64,000 nt of DNA from Brevundimonas vitisensis (GTDB lineage: Bacteria; Pseudomonadota; Alphaproteobacteria; Caulobacterales; Caulobacteraceae), in NCBI RefSeq assembly GCF_016656965.1, contig NZ_CP067977.1, forward strand, positions 1,512,501-1,576,500, given 5' to 3'. Below the pieces are notes generated by a model. The model saw only the letters and a list, made by a program, of their open reading frames with translations. It did no database searches and was not told the origin of the DNA. A program made the position numbers and the translations under genes. Positions 40,291 to 51,920 of the stretch are shown piece by piece; the stretch's first letter is position 1; each line of letters begins with the position of its first letter.

Positions 40291-41310
40291 TTAGCCGGAG
40301 GCCTGGGCCGCCGCCGCCGCCGCCGCCTCGCGCGCCGTGCGGCGGGTGATGTGGGCCAGGGTGGCCCAGAAGACGGCGAACAGGATCCCGGCGAACATCA
40401 CCGAACAGCCGAACTTCAGCCAGGTGGGGTTGTTCAGGTTGAAGTAGCCGAACTGCGCCAGATTCAGCACCACGATGCCGCGCAGCATCCATTCGGTCTT
40501 CATCCGGCTCAGCACATAGACGCCGAACGGGGCCATGAAGAGAACGACCGGCGCAGCGCTGAGCCAGGTCTGGACCTGATAGTGGGTGATGTCGCCGTCC
40601 ACACCCGCGCGATAGGCGTAGCCCAGGACGCTGATGGCGGCCATCAGCATGATGCTCATATGGGTGGCGACCTTTTCATCCATCCGGAAGCGGGTCACCA
40701 GCAGGGTATAGAGCACGATGTCGGCCCCGGTCCCGAACAGGCTGGCGCAGGCCCCGCCGACCAAGAGGATGGCCACCAGCATGGCCGTGTCCGCCAGACC
40801 CCCCGCCTGCAGCCGCATCCGGTGCCCGCGATGGGTGCTGGCCACATAGGCAATGGTGAAGGTGGTGATCAGGCTGAGGAACAGCGCCTGGATCACCGCC
40901 ACGGGGATGGCCTGCAGCGTCGCCATGCCGATGACGAAGCCGACAAAGGCCACAGGGATGAACCAGACCAGGGGTCGATACGCCCGAAGATCGTTGGCCC
41001 GGTTGGTCAGCACATAGATGCTGGCACTGGTCATGCCGACGCTCTGGATCATCAGGCTGAAGTCGCGCGCCATCTCGCGGTCGATCGACAGAAAGACGCT
41101 GAGCACGGGGAAGGCGACCGCCCCTCCCCCCTCCGGAGTCAGGCCCGCGACGAAGGCCCCCACCACCATGATGGCCGGATAGTACCAATTCTGGCCCAGG
41201 AACCCGAGATCGCTGACCGTGAAGAACAGGGTCAGCAGGACGATCAGGGCCAGCGCGAACCAGGCGCGAAAGATCGGGCTGTTGAACAAGGCCAAGACAA
41301 AATCCCCCAC
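40291..41310 (-). CDS. TauE/SafE (TSUP) family permease
   Basis: A 339-residue membrane protein with eight to nine hydrophobic segments. The family patterns 'VGAFVAGLTPEGGGAVAFPVL' (partly quoted) and 'GGACASLFGTGADIVLYTLLV' are repeated glycine-rich turns typical of TSUP sulfite/organosulfonate exporters. The C-terminus ends in an Ala run encoded by about seven GCC repeats (40309-40328), prone to length change. It is convergent with the ThDP enzyme gene, with a 13-base gap. Confidence 0.88.
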   Translation of the reverse strand: MGDFVLALFNSPIFRAWFALALIVLLTLFFTVSDLGFLGQNWYYPAIMVVGAFVAGLTPEGGGAVAFPVLSVFLSIDREMARDFSLMIQSVGMTSASIYVLTNRANDLRAYRPLVWFIPVAFVGFVIGMATLQAIPVAVIQALFLSLITTFTIAYVASTHRGHRMRLQAGGLADTAMLVAILLVGGACASLFGTGADIVLYTLLVTRFRMDEKVATHMSIMLMAAISVLGYAYRAGVDGDITHYQVQTWLSAAPVVLFMAPFGVYVLSRMKTEWMLRGIVVLNLAQFGYFNLNNPTWLKFGCSVMFAGILFAVFWATLAHITRRTAREAAAAAAAQASG

Positions 41311-41391
41311 CCCGACCCGCCGACTGCCACCTGTGCCGGGACCTAAACGAGGGTCAGGAAGGTGGGATCAAGACGGCGGCGAGGGCCCTTG

Positions 41392-41718
41392 TCAAACCTT
41401 GCCGGTCTTGGGGCGATGCGGACAGCCGGGCCAGCAGCAGGGACGGCGCTTTCCCGACTTCAGATCGGAACTGGCCCGCTCGATATGGCGGGTGCGCGTC
41501 TCGGCCTTTTTGACCGAGGTGACCCAGCAGATCCATTCATTGCGTGCCAGGGGCGTGATGTCTTCCCAGGCCGCCAGCATCGCCGGGTCGTTCAGAAGCC
41601 TGTCGGCCAGATCCTGCGGCAGGTCGTGAACCACACCGGCGCTGGGACGCATTTCGGGCACGGCATAACCCCTCGGCGGCAACGGGTTCAGACTGCCACT
41701 GCGGCAGTGAGCGGTCAT
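41392..41718 (-). CDS. YdeI/OmpD-associated family protein
   Basis: A protein of about 108 residues. 'LPQDLADRLLNDPAMLAAWEDI' (partly quoted), 'LARNEWICWVTSVKKAETR', 'RHIERASSDLKSGKR' and the C-terminal 'PCCWPGCPHR' match the YdeI-like DUF1905-linked group. Function is not established; relatives are tied to bacteriocin protection. Starts at 41718 and 41652 are both possible and neither has a good ribosome binding site; the core family region lies after 41652 in either case. Confidence 0.75.
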   Translation of the reverse strand: MTAHCRSGSLNPLPPRGYAVPEMRPSAGVVHDLPQDLADRLLNDPAMLAAWEDITPLARNEWICWVTSVKKAETRTRHIERASSDLKSGKRRPCCWPGCPHRPKTGKV

Positions 41719-41869
41719 CCCAAACTTGCCTTGGCAGCAAAATTGCTGCACTTGCGAATGGAACAGGGACCCGATCCGATCGGGTGGCTAGCCCGGGCGC
41801 CGATCCCTCGGGAAAACCTGACGGACTTTGGCCTTTTGTGCCGCCCGTCTGATCGACAGACTGATCCAC

Positions 41870-43351
41870 ATGACCCTCATCGCTTCGGTGCGCCAGCAAT
41901 GGCTCGCCCAACCGCGCCGTGACCTGCTGGCCGGCACGGTCGTCGCCCTGGCTCTCATTCCGGAGGCCATCGCCTTTTCCATCATCGCCGGGGTCGATCC
42001 GGCGGTCGGCCTCTACGCCAGCTTCGTCATCGCTGTGACCATCGCCTTCGTCGGAGGACGACCGGCCATGATCTCGGCCGCGACCGGCGCCATGGCCCTT
42101 TTGATGGTCACCCTCGTGCGCGACCACGGGCTGGAATATCTGTTCGCCGCATCGCTGCTGACCGGGGTGATCCAGATCGTCATCGGCCTGTTCAAACTGG
42201 GCCGCTACATCAAATTCGTCAGCCGCAGCGTCATGACCGGCTTCGTCAACTCCCTGGCCATCCTGATCTTCCTGGCCCAGATGCCCGAGCTTATCGGTGC
42301 CAACTGGCAGACCTTCGCCCTGGTGGGGGCGGCCCTGGTCATCATCTATGGCTTGCCGCGACTGACCCGGGCCGTGCCGTCGCCGCTGGTGGCCATCGTG
42401 CTGCTGAGCGCCTTCGTCATCTGGAGCGGCCTGGACGTGCGGACCGTCGGCGACATGGGCCAGATGCCCTCGACCTTGCCGATGTTCCACATCCCCTCCG
42501 TGCCCCTGACGTGGGAGACGCTGACGATCATCGGCCCCATCGCGGCGACCCTGGCCTTTGTCGGCCTGCTGGAAAGCCTGCTGACCGCCAATCTGCTGGA
42601 CGACCTTACCGATACTCCTTCCGACAAGGACCGCGAGACGCGCGGCCAGGGCATCGCCAACATCGCCGCCTCCCTGTTCGGCGGCATGGCCGGCTGCGCC
42701 ATGATCGGCCAGTCGATCATCAATGTGACCTCGGGCGCGCGGGGGCGGCTGTCCACCTTGTGGGCCGGGCTGTTTCTGCTGTTCCTGATCCTGGTGCTTC
42801 AGGAATGGGTGGCGCAGATCCCGATGGCCGCCCTGGTGGCGGTGATGATCATGGTCTCGATCGGCACCTTCGACTGGAAATCGGTGCTGAACCTGCGTTC
42901 GACGCCGATCCAGTCGTCCATCGTCATGATCGCGACGACCCTGACCGGAGTCGTGACCCACGACCTGTCCAAGGGCGTGGTCCTGGGCGTCATCCTGTCG
43001 GCCATCTTTTTCATGCGCAAGGTCGGCAAGACCGTGGTGGTCGAGGAGATCGCGACGCCGGAAGAGGGCGTGCTGCGCTATCGCGTCACCGGCCAACTGT
43101 TCTTCGCCTCGGCCGATGTGTTCGCGGCGGCGTTCGAGCATCACGGCCACCCCCGGCGCGTCGAGATCGACATGACCGGGGCCCACCTGTGGGATCTGAC
43201 CGGCGTCGCCGCTGTAGACAAGGTGGTGTTCCGCTATCGCCGCCAGGGTGCCGAGGTCACCGTCATCGGCATGAACGAGGCCGGACAGACGCTCATCGAC
43301 CGTGTCGGACGCCACGACAAGGACCATCTGCCCGTGGGGCTGTCGCACTGA
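41870..43351 (+). CDS. SulP family anion transporter with STAS domain
   Basis: A 493-residue protein. The membrane part has the SulP opening '[20 protein letters not shown]' and '[18 protein letters not shown]', and further helices to about residue 385. The cytoplasmic STAS domain follows with '[16 protein letters not shown]' and '[20 protein letters not shown]'. It likely moves sulfate, bicarbonate or another anion; the substrate cannot be told. The ATG at 41870 gives a normal cytoplasmic N-terminus. Confidence 0.92.
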   Translation: MTLIASVRQQWLAQPRRDLLAGTVVALALIPEAIAFSIIAGVDPAVGLYASFVIAVTIAFVGGRPAMISAATGAMALLMVTLVRDHGLEYLFAASLLTGVIQIVIGLFKLGRYIKFVSRSVMTGFVNSLAILIFLAQMPELIGANWQTFALVGAALVIIYGLPRLTRAVPSPLVAIVLLSAFVIWSGLDVRTVGDMGQMPSTLPMFHIPSVPLTWETLTIIGPIAATLAFVGLLESLLTANLLDDLTDTPSDKDRETRGQGIANIAASLFGGMAGCAMIGQSIINVTSGARGRLSTLWAGLFLLFLILVLQEWVAQIPMAALVAVMIMVSIGTFDWKSVLNLRSTPIQSSIVMIATTLTGVVTHDLSKGVVLGVILSAIFFMRKVGKTVVVEEIATPEEGVLRYRVTGQLFFASADVFAAAFEHHGHPRRVEIDMTGAHLWDLTGVAAVDKVVFRYRRQGAEVTVIGMNEAGQTLIDRVGRHDKDHLPVGLSH

Positions 43352-43439
43352 TGCTCAGGCGTTTCGGTCTGGCCCCGCAACCCGGCCCGCTATAGTGGCG
43401 GGCAGTCAACCCGCCGGATCGCCGGTTCCCGAGACTTCC

Positions 43440-44165
43440 ATGCCGTTCACCGCCACCGTCCTGACCATGTTCCCAGAAGCCTTTCCCGGGCCGCTCGGCG
43501 TATCGCTGATCGGCACGGCCTGGCGGGAGAAAGAACTGTGGGCGCTGGAAACGGTGGACATTCGGAACTTTTCCGAAGATAAGCGCGGCTTCCTGGACGA
43601 CACCCCTGCGGGTGGCGGGCCGGGAGCCGTGCTGAAAGCGGACGTAGTGGCCAGGGCGCTCGACAGCGTATCCGGGTCAGGACGGCCGCTTTTGTACATG
43701 AGTGCCCGGGGTCAGCCCCTGACCCAGGCACGCGTAAAGGCCTGGTCGCAGGCGGACGGGATCACCGTCCTGTGCGGCCGGTTCGAGGGGGTGGATCAAC
43801 GGGTGCTCGACGCCCGGGGGTTCGAGGAAGTCGCCGTCGGCGACGCGGTCCTGGCCGGTGGCGAGGCGGCGGCGATGCTGGTGATCGAAGCGTGCGTAAG
43901 GCTGCTGCCCGGTGTCCTTGGCCAGGCCGACAGTTTGAGTTCCGAAAGTTTCGAGGACGGCCTTCTGGAGCATCCGCAGTTCACGCGACCGCGGATTTTC
44001 GAGGGGCTGGAGATACCCGAGGTCCTGGTGTCGGGCGACCACAAGAAGGTGGCTCAATGGCGTCAGGAACAGCGGGAACAGACCACGCGGGAACGGCGTC
44101 CGGACCTCTGGGCGGCCCACCTCGCCAAATCACAGCTAAAGGGCGCAAAAGCCCGAGGAGAATGA
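43440..44165 (+). CDS. trmD: TrmD, tRNA (guanine-37-N1)-methyltransferase
   Basis: A 241-residue SPOUT methyltransferase starting '[20 protein letters not shown]'. '[21 protein letters not shown]' (partly quoted), '[13 protein letters not shown]' and the trefoil-knot '[16 protein letters not shown]' bind SAM; '[10 protein letters not shown]' follows. It methylates G37 in tRNAs with G36, guarding frame. rimM and rpsP, usually upstream, are replaced here by the SulP gene. rplS starts two bases after its stop. Confidence 0.97.
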   Translation: MPFTATVLTMFPEAFPGPLGVSLIGTAWREKELWALETVDIRNFSEDKRGFLDDTPAGGGPGAVLKADVVARALDSVSGSGRPLLYMSARGQPLTQARVKAWSQADGITVLCGRFEGVDQRVLDARGFEEVAVGDAVLAGGEAAAMLVIEACVRLLPGVLGQADSLSSESFEDGLLEHPQFTRPRIFEGLEIPEVLVSGDHKKVAQWRQEQREQTTRERRPDLWAAHLAKSQLKGAKARGE

Positions 44166-44166
44166 C

Positions 44167-44592
44167 ATGAACATCGTCCAGCAGCTCGCTGCCGAAGAAA
44201 AGGCCCGCCTGACGGCCGTCCGCGCCATCCCTGACTTCCAGGCCGGCGACACCCTGCGCGTCAACGTCAAGATCAAGGAAGGCGAGCGCGAGCGCATCCA
44301 GGCCTTCGAGGGCGTCTGCATCGCCCGCGCCGGTGGCGGCATCAACGAGAATTTCACCGTCCGCAAGATCAGCTTCGGCGAGGGCGTCGAGCGCGTCTTC
44401 CCGCTGATGTCGCCGATGATCGAGTCCATCGAGGTCAAGCGCCGCGGCGTCGTGCGTCGCGCCAAGCTGTACTATCTGCGTGACCGTCGCGGTAAGTCGG
44501 CCCGCATCGCCGAGCGTCAGACCGTCCGTGCCGACAAGAAGGCCGCCGTCCAGGTTCCGGAAACCGGCAAGGCCGAAGGCCCCGAGGCCTGA
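44167..44592 (+). CDS. rplS: Ribosomal protein L19
   Basis: A 141-residue L19. '[20 protein letters not shown]' (partly quoted), '[21 protein letters not shown]' and '[20 protein letters not shown]' are typical. The C-terminus has an extra Ala/Glu/Lys-rich tail of about 20 residues, as in other alphaproteobacteria. It sits at the 30S-50S interface. Co-transcribed with trmD. Confidence 0.98.
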   Translation: MNIVQQLAAEEKARLTAVRAIPDFQAGDTLRVNVKIKEGERERIQAFEGVCIARAGGGINENFTVRKISFGEGVERVFPLMSPMIESIEVKRRGVVRRAKLYYLRDRRGKSARIAERQTVRADKKAAVQVPETGKAEGPEA

Positions 44593-44600
44593 TAGACTTC

Positions 44601-44639
44601 TGCACGGCCCTCTCCTTCACCAAGGAGGGGGCCGGTGCA
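44601..44639. terminator. Hairpin after rplS
   Basis: TGCAC-GGCCC-CTCCTT pairs with AAGGAG-GGGCC-GGTGCA around a CACC loop. It has no T run, so it may end transcription weakly or protect the mRNA 3' end instead of acting as a classic terminator. Confidence 0.45.
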
Positions 44640-44723
44640 TGATCAAAGCTGACAGGGGTCGCTCGCCCTCTTTCCCATCCCGGGAACCTTGGCCTAGGGT
44701 TTTTCGGCATTGGGAGGAAACGG

Positions 44724-45212
44724 ATGCGTATTTCGATGATGGCGGCTGCCGGTGCCGCCCTGGCCATGACCGTCGCGGGCGCTGCTGCAGCCCAGACGCC
44801 GCCCGCCAACACCGGCCCCTATTACATTGCGGATGGCGGGGCCGAGAATGCCTTCATCATTGCCGGTGGAACGCGTGCGCGGCGCGGCGACATCGGCATG
44901 GTCACGGCGGTCGTCCTGATTTCAGAAGCGGCCCAGGCGGAAAGCAGCGGGATCGCCCGCCTGGACATGGCCTATGAGTTCCAGTGCAGCTCCAACCGGC
45001 TGCGCAACACCAGTTCGGGTTTCTATCGCCCCGACGGCTCTCTGGTCGAGGTGCTGGTCAATGAGCCGGAATGGGAACCCGTGGCAGCGGGCGCGACCAG
45101 CGAGACCATGAAGCGATACGCCTGCGACGGCACCCTGCCCGAGGACGCCGAGCCCTTTGCAGACCTTGGCATCGTGACCCAGGCCTATCTGAGCTGGGCC
45201 GCCGATCAGTAA
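44724..45212 (+). CDS. Exported protein, unknown (possible surface-adhesin E-like domain)
   Basis: A 162-residue protein with signal peptide ending 'AGAAAAQTPP', preceded by a strong ribosome binding site (GGGAGGAAACGG before ATG). The mature part has 'ARLDMAYEFQCSSNRLRNTSS' (partly quoted) and 'MKRYACDGT', with two cysteines likely bridged. The pattern of a strand-rich core ending in a short loop with Cys is loosely like surface-adhesin protein E domains, but this is not certain. It follows rplS by 131 bases. Confidence 0.7.
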   Translation: MRISMMAAAGAALAMTVAGAAAAQTPPANTGPYYIADGGAENAFIIAGGTRARRGDIGMVTAVVLISEAAQAESSGIARLDMAYEFQCSSNRLRNTSSGFYRPDGSLVEVLVNEPEWEPVAAGATSETMKRYACDGTLPEDAEPFADLGIVTQAYLSWAADQ

Positions 45213-45215
45213 GCG

Positions 45216-45248
45216 AAAAGGGCGGGTCCATCGGGCCCGCCCTTTTTT
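45216..45248. terminator. Bidirectional intrinsic terminator
   Basis: AAAAGGGCGGG pairs with CCCGCCCTTTT around an 8-9-base loop, flanked by A on one side and six T on the other. It serves the exported-protein gene and the convergent DUF2383 gene. Confidence 0.85.
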
Positions 45249-45251
45249 GCG

Positions 45252-45734
45252 TCAGTTCGGGAAGACCGAACCGTCAGCATCCTTCTGGCCTTCCAGGCTG
45301 TGTTTCAGGTCGCGCATCTGATCGTGACCCGAGCGGACCGAGGCATAAGCCCGGCGAATGGTCTCACGCGTCGTGGCCGAGACGTCCGAGTCCTCCAGCG
45401 CGCTCTCGAACTTGGCCTTAATGAAGTCCTCGCCGTTCTCGACCGAGTTCACCACCGCCTGTTCGTCGCGAAGCAGGGCATGCTTGATGTCGAGGAAGGC
45501 ACGGTGCGCCTTGGCCAGGATCGAGCCGTCATCCTCGGGATCGCCGCCCAGGGTGCGGACCGTGGACTGCAGGTCGGTGGCAACCTGTTTGCGCTCGAAG
45601 CTGCGCTGTTCGAACAGGGCGCGATAGCGCGGGTTCTCGGTCTCGGTCGCCGCCTCGCGATAGCCGTCAGCGCTGTCGATGGTAGTTTCGATCAGGCTGT
45701 TCAGAACCTTGATGTCGTGGGTGTTGGCGGTCAT
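45252..45734 (-). CDS. DUF2383 (PA2169-type) four-helix bundle protein
   Basis: A 160-residue, almost wholly helical, charged protein: 'VLNSLIETTIDSADGYREAA', 'YRALFEQRSFERKQVATDL' and 'VRTLGGDPEDDGSILAKAHRA' (partly quoted) fit the PA2169/DUF2383 family, which has a ferritin-like bundle. Function is unknown; relatives are stress-induced. No iron-binding set of residues is evident. Confidence 0.85.
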   Translation of the reverse strand: MTANTHDIKVLNSLIETTIDSADGYREAATETENPRYRALFEQRSFERKQVATDLQSTVRTLGGDPEDDGSILAKAHRAFLDIKHALLRDEQAVVNSVENGEDFIKAKFESALEDSDVSATTRETIRRAYASVRSGHDQMRDLKHSLEGQKDADGSVFPN

Positions 45735-45820
45735 GGCTGTCTCCTTGAGTGCCTTCCGGGGGGGCCTCTCAGAACAACCTTGGGCGCATCGGGTTTCAGC
45801 TTGGCCGTTAGGGGCCGCGA

Positions 45821-46624
45821 TCACAGCCGCGTGCGCAGCGACCACAACTCGGGGAAACAGCGTCTTTGCAGGGTGGACGTCAGATAGCCGACGCCGTCCG
45901 TTCCGCCCGTCCCCATCTTGCGCCCGATGATCCGTTCGACCGTGACGACGTGCTTGTGTCGCCACGTCAGAAGGGCATCGTCCAGGTCGACCAGCTTTTC
46001 CGCCAGTTGATAGAAGGGCCACCAGCGCTCGGTGTCGCGGTAAACCTCCAGCCAGGCCGCTTCGACACCGGGAGAAGCCTCATAGGGGGCGCTGACATTC
46101 CGGCTCAGAACCTCCTGGGGCACGGGCAGGCCCGCAGCCGCCAGCTGGGCCAGGGCGTCGTCGTACAGGCTGGGCGCATCAATGGCGGCCTGCAGCGCCG
46201 CTCGAGCCGCCGGCCGGTCCTCATGAAACTTCAGGAAGCTGGCATCCTTCAGCCCCAGCATGGTCTCGAACCGCCGGAACTGGTCGCTCTGAAAGCCTGA
46301 ACTGGTTCCCAGCACATGGCGAAAGCGCAGGTAGTCGGCCGGGGTCATGGTGGCCAGAATATCCCAGCTCTGGGTCATCACGGCCTGGATGCGGCTGACC
46401 CTTGCCAGGCTCTTGTAGGCCGGGACCAGGTCGCCGGCACGGATCATCCCCTGAGCCAGGGCGACTTCGTGCAGGATCTGCTTCAGCCACAGTTCCTTGG
46501 TCTGATGGATCACGACGAACAGCATCTCGTCGTGCTGGTCCGACAAGGGATGCTGGGCCGCCAGAAGGTCATCCAGCGCCAGATATCCGGCATAGGTGAT
46601 GGGAGAGGTCGCAGGATCGGTCAT
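45821..46624 (-). CDS. kynA: Tryptophan 2,3-dioxygenase
   Basis: A 267-residue heme enzyme. 'MLFVVIHQTKELWLKQILHE' near the N-terminus carries the substrate-side histidine region, 'RFRHVLGTSSGFQS' binds the substrate carboxylate, and 'HKHVVTVERIIGRKMGTGGTDG' (partly quoted) includes the axial heme histidine. It opens the indole ring of tryptophan to N-formylkynurenine. Kynurenine formamidase and kynureninase genes are not in the window beside it. Confidence 0.96.
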   Translation of the reverse strand: MTDPATSPITYAGYLALDDLLAAQHPLSDQHDEMLFVVIHQTKELWLKQILHEVALAQGMIRAGDLVPAYKSLARVSRIQAVMTQSWDILATMTPADYLRFRHVLGTSSGFQSDQFRRFETMLGLKDASFLKFHEDRPAARAALQAAIDAPSLYDDALAQLAAAGLPVPQEVLSRNVSAPYEASPGVEAAWLEVYRDTERWWPFYQLAEKLVDLDDALLTWRHKHVVTVERIIGRKMGTGGTDGVGYLTSTLQRRCFPELWSLRTRL

Positions 46625-46660
46625 GGGACTGTATCGCCCCTGGCCGCGCCGCGCTCAAGT

Positions 46661-47059
46661 TTAGCGCGTGAAGTAGTAGTCCGCGATCCGGCAGACATTG
46701 ACCCCGACGCGCTCCAGCGCCTGGCCATTGCTGAACTCGGCACGCAGGACATAGACGCAGGCCCCCGCCCCGTCGTCGACGTTGATCAGGACGCTGTCCC
46801 CGGTCGCCAGGGCTGCCCCGCTCATCAGGTCGCCGCGCCAGTCGGCCCGGCGAGGGTCGGTCGCATACAGGGCCGTGATGGTCCAGCCCGTCTGGTTATG
46901 CACCCGAACGCGGCGGTTCTGGCCGTCGCGGGACTGGCCCGGGCTCTTTGCGCCGCCTGCGGGATCGGCCATGGCGAAGCCTGCGGGCACCACGCTGCCT
47001 GCGGCCGTCACCGTCAGGAGGAGGGCCACAAGGGCGGCGCGAAGCGGGGCAGACGGCAT
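46661..47059 (-). CDS. Exported protein, unknown
   Basis: A 132-residue protein with signal peptide ending '[11 protein letters not shown]'. The mature domain has '[21 protein letters not shown]', '[20 protein letters not shown]' (partly quoted) and two cysteines in '[11 protein letters not shown]' and 'VNVCRIADY'. The same pattern occurs in hypothetical periplasmic proteins of alphaproteobacteria. Role unknown. It lies downstream of nothing on its strand except kynA, 37 bases further on. Confidence 0.72.
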   Translation of the reverse strand: MPSAPLRAALVALLLTVTAAGSVVPAGFAMADPAGGAKSPGQSRDGQNRRVRVHNQTGWTITALYATDPRRADWRGDLMSGAALATGDSVLINVDDGAGACVYVLRAEFSNGQALERVGVNVCRIADYYFTR

Positions 47060-47385
47060 GGAAGGTCCTGGAACGGGCGGGCCGATGTCCGACCCTTGAT
47101 CGAGCCTATCATGGCCGAACGTGCAAACGGGCGCATCTGACGACCTCTGACGTCGGAATCGTGACCTGCTTGCAATTGAGCCCTTGCAGGCAGTGGGGGC
47201 TTTCCCATATCCGCAGCAACCCGGAGAAACCCCGCATATCGTGGGGATTTCGCCCGGAACCGTACATTAACCCGACTGGCGCGTCCCTGCGCGCCGGAAA
47301 GACCAAACCCCGGGGACGGTCACGCGCGGCGCTTGCTTTAAAAGGCCGCCGCACCGTCCGCCAACTGGAGCGAGAAGAACAGTCC
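47060..47385. other. Divergent control region before dnaK
   Basis: This 326-base region separates the minus-strand exported-protein gene from dnaK. It holds the candidate heat-shock promoter noted separately and a long untranslated leader of about 170 bases. No CIRCE element and no extra gene are visible. Confidence 0.6.
47183..47210 (+). promoter_or_regulatory. Candidate sigma-32 promoter of dnaK
   Basis: CTTGCA at 47183-47188 and CCCATAT at 47204-47210 are 15 bases apart, close to the alphaproteobacterial heat-shock pattern CTTG...CCCCATNT. The position, about 175 bases before the dnaK ATG, would leave a long leader, as reported for Caulobacter dnaK. Assigned by eye only. Confidence 0.4.
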
Positions 47386-49287
<1,902 letters not shown>

Positions 49288-49309
49288 TCGACGGGCCGAA
49301 ACCGAAACG

Positions 49310-49342
49310 GCCCCGCTTGTCAGATGACGGGCGGGGCTTTTT
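49310..49342 (+). terminator. Intrinsic terminator between dnaK and dnaJ
   Basis: GCCCCGC (49310-49316) pairs with GCGGGGC (49331-49337), with an inner GTCA/TGAC extension, followed by TTTTT. It probably reduces dnaJ transcription relative to dnaK by partial termination. Confidence 0.75.
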
Positions 49343-49462
49343 CATGAAACTTGCATCGGTCGATCCGGACACCATGTCCGTCGGGTCGACGGCCGGTCCC
49401 GAAGGCGTCCATCAAGAGACGTCTCGATGATTGGCCAGTGGGGTTGAGAGGACGAACGCCGA

Positions 49463-50641
49463 ATGGCGACGCGTGATTATTACGAGATCCTGGGTGTCGA
49501 GCGGACGATCGACGCCGCCGGCCTGAAATCGGCCTATCGCAAGCTGGCGATGAAGCACCATCCGGACCGCAACGGCGGTTCTGATGAATCCCTGGCGCTC
49601 TTCAAGGAAATCTCCGAGGCCTATACCGTCCTGTCGGACGATCAGAAGCGTGCGGCCTATGACCGGTTCGGCCATGCCGGCGTGAACGGCGGGGCGGGTC
49701 AGGGCTTTGGTGGCGGCCAGGGCTTTGCCGACGTCAACGACATCTTCTCGCAGGTCTTCGGCGACGCCTTCGGCGATGTCTTCGGCGGGCGCGGCGGTGG
49801 CCGGGCGTCGGGCGGACCGCGCCGCGGCTCGGACCTGCGCTATGACCTCGAGATCACCCTGGAGCAGGCCTACAAGGGTTCAGACGTCGAGATCGCCGTC
49901 CCCTCGACTGCCACCTGCGAGACCTGCGAGGGTTCGGGGGCCAAGGCCGGGACCAAACCGGTCACCTGCACCACCTGCCAGGGCGCTGGACGCGTCCGTC
50001 AGGCCAACGGTTTCTTCCAGGTGGAGCGGACCTGCCCGCGCTGTGGCGGCAACGGCCAGATGATTGCCGAACCCTGCGGCACCTGCCATGGCCACGGCCA
50101 GGTGCGCAAAACGCGCAAGATGAGCCTGAAAATCCCCGCCGGGGTCGACGACGGCTCGCGCATCCGTCTGTCGGGCGAAGGCGATTCCGGCCAGCGCGGC
50201 GGACCGCGCGGCGATCTCTACGTCTTCATCTCGGTGACCCCGCACGAACTGTTCGAGCGTGACAACCTGGACCTGCTGGTCACTGTGCCCGTGCCCATGA
50301 CGACCGCCGCCCTAGGGGGGCAGATCGATGCGCCCTGCCTGGTTTCCGAGGCCTGCGACGGTCAGTGCCGGGCGCCCGTCAGCGTTCCTGCCGGTGCCCA
50401 GACAGGCAAAACGGTCCGGATCAAGGGCAAGGGCATGCCGCATCTGAACGGTCGCCAGCGCGGCGATCTGGTGGTCGAGCTGTTCGTCGAGACGCCGACC
50501 GACTTGACCGCCCGGCAGAAGGAACTGATGCAGGAACTGGCTGCCTCCTTCGGAGATGGCCAGAATCCCCGCAACTCCAGCTTCGCCGGCAAGGCCAAGC
50601 GGTTCTGGGCCGACATCGTCGGCAATGAGGCAGCGAATTGA
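49463..50641 (+). CDS. dnaJ: DnaJ, Hsp40 co-chaperone
   Basis: A 392-residue class A J protein. The J domain has 'DYYEILGVERTIDAAGLKSA' and the HPD motif in 'KHHPDRNGG'; a Gly/Phe-rich linker follows. Four zinc-binding repeats are visible: 'CETCEGSGAK', 'CTTCQGAGRV', 'CPRCGGNGQM' and 'CGTCHGHGQV'. The C-terminal domains carry 'LYVFISVTPHELFER'. It hands clients to DnaK. dapB starts eleven bases downstream. Confidence 0.98.
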   Translation: MATRDYYEILGVERTIDAAGLKSAYRKLAMKHHPDRNGGSDESLALFKEISEAYTVLSDDQKRAAYDRFGHAGVNGGAGQGFGGGQGFADVNDIFSQVFGDAFGDVFGGRGGGRASGGPRRGSDLRYDLEITLEQAYKGSDVEIAVPSTATCETCEGSGAKAGTKPVTCTTCQGAGRVRQANGFFQVERTCPRCGGNGQMIAEPCGTCHGHGQVRKTRKMSLKIPAGVDDGSRIRLSGEGDSGQRGGPRGDLYVFISVTPHELFERDNLDLLVTVPVPMTTAALGGQIDAPCLVSEACDGQCRAPVSVPAGAQTGKTVRIKGKGMPHLNGRQRGDLVVELFVETPTDLTARQKELMQELAASFGDGQNPRNSSFAGKAKRFWADIVGNEAAN

Positions 50642-50651
50642 GCGCCACCCA

Positions 50652-51401
50652 ATGAGTGCACTCTTCCATGCCGGCATCTCCGGCGCGCGCGGCCGCATGG
50701 GCCGGGCCGTATCGCAGGTCCTGGACGCGCGTGACGATGTCGTCGTGGCCGCCCGATTTGACTGGGGCGAGACGGCCGATCTGTCGCTTTGCGATGTGGT
50801 CATCGATTTTTCGACGCCCGAGGCATCGGTCGCCCTGGCCAAGACCTGCGTGGAACGGGGCGGCCCGGCGCTGGTCATCGGATCGACCGGTTTCACCCCG
50901 GAACAGGACGCCGAGATCGAAGCTGCGGCCCGGACGCTCGCGATCGTCCGCAGCGGAAATTTCTCGCTGGGCGTCAACATCCTGATCGGCCTGGTCGAGC
51001 ATGCGGCGCAGCGCCTGGATCCCCGGGACTGGGACATCGAGGTCCTGGAGGCCCACCACCGACGCAAGGTCGACGCGCCTTCGGGCACAGCCCTGATGCT
51101 GGGCGAAGCGGCGGCCAATGGTCGAGGCGTCGACCTGAAGACTGTGCGGGCTGCACCCTATGACGGCATCCACGGCGAGCGTGAGACCGGACGGATCGGG
51201 TTTGCCTCCCTGCGGGCTGGTGGCATCGTCGGTGAGCATACCGTGCTGTTCGCGTCAGAGGACGAGACCCTGACCCTCAGCCATTCTGCGATCGACCGAT
51301 CTCTGTTTGCGAAGGGCGCCGTCGCCGCTGCCGCCTGGGTCCGCACCCGTCGCCCCGGCCTTTACGACATGCAGGACGTTCTGGGCTTCCGCCAGGCCTA
51401 G
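50652..51401 (+). CDS. dapB: DapB, 4-hydroxy-tetrahydrodipicolinate reductase
   Basis: A 249-residue enzyme of the lysine/diaminopimelate pathway. The nucleotide-binding 'GISGARGRMGRAV' is at the N-terminus; 'EVLEAHHRRKVDAPSGTALML' (partly quoted) contains the catalytic His pair and Lys. It supplies diaminopimelate for peptidoglycan. The ATG at 50652 is close behind dnaJ, so the gene is probably in the dnaJ transcript. Confidence 0.96.
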   Translation: MSALFHAGISGARGRMGRAVSQVLDARDDVVVAARFDWGETADLSLCDVVIDFSTPEASVALAKTCVERGGPALVIGSTGFTPEQDAEIEAAARTLAIVRSGNFSLGVNILIGLVEHAAQRLDPRDWDIEVLEAHHRRKVDAPSGTALMLGEAAANGRGVDLKTVRAAPYDGIHGERETGRIGFASLRAGGIVGEHTVLFASEDETLTLSHSAIDRSLFAKGAVAAAAWVRTRRPGLYDMQDVLGFRQA

Positions 51402-51468
51402 ACCATGATCCTTCTCCTCTCGAGGGAGACGGAGGCCATAACGCTACTTATCTAGCGCCCATGACAAA

Positions 51469-51496
51469 GGGGCCGGAGCGTTTCCGCTCCGGCCCC
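51469..51496 (-). terminator. Intrinsic terminator after Flp pilin gene 1
   Basis: A perfect 12-bp stem GGGGCCGGAGCG (51469-51480) with CGCTCCGGCCCC (51485-51496) and a 4-base loop. On the minus strand it is followed by TTTGT. It ends the first pilin transcript and may also stop dapB transcription from the other side. Confidence 0.75.
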
Positions 51497-51525
51497 CCGT
51501 CGGTTTCAAGACAGTCGCGTCAGTC

Positions 51526-51699
51526 TTAGACGCTGCCGCCCATGCCTTCGACAACTTCCGTGAACTTCTCGCTGATGGTCGTGCCCAGGGCGGTCACGGC
51601 GGCGATGATCACGACAGCGATCAGGGCGGCGATCAGGCCATACTCGATGGCGGTGGCACCGGACTCGTCCTTGACGAAACGCGAAACGAACTTGGTCAT
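51526..51699 (-). CDS. Flp/Fap-type pilin, copy 1
   Basis: A 57-residue Flp prepilin. The short leader 'MTKFVSRFVKDESG' is followed by the cleavage and signature region 'ATAIEYGLIAALIAVVIIA', with the Glu-Tyr pair needed for Tad pilin processing. Cutting after Gly14 by CpaA would leave a 43-residue pilin. It lies far from cpaA-F (15.6-24.5 kb), where Caulobacter keeps pilA. The protein is identical to the one at 51978. Confidence 0.95.
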   Translation of the reverse strand: MTKFVSRFVKDESGATAIEYGLIAALIAVVIIAAVTALGTTISEKFTEVVEGMGGSV

Positions 51700-51920
51700 T
51701 GGATATCCTCTTGATGATAGGTCTAGCGAGCAACTGCGAGGGAGGACGGTTGCCCGCTGGGCCCCCAAACGCCTGAGCAACATGCGCCACGTCGGTTAAG
51801 GCCGGGTCGATGGGCGTGGTTACTTGCCGGTTTACCTTGAATATTTTCCGTGATCGGTTTCGACGGAACGCCGGGAGCCCCTTCCACCCAGCAGGTGTGT
51901 GGCAGGCCTTGGAACATCAA

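Noticed and set aside
47060..47385. CIRCE/HrcA operator before dnaK
   Set aside because: No TTAGCACTC-type inverted repeat is present in the region.
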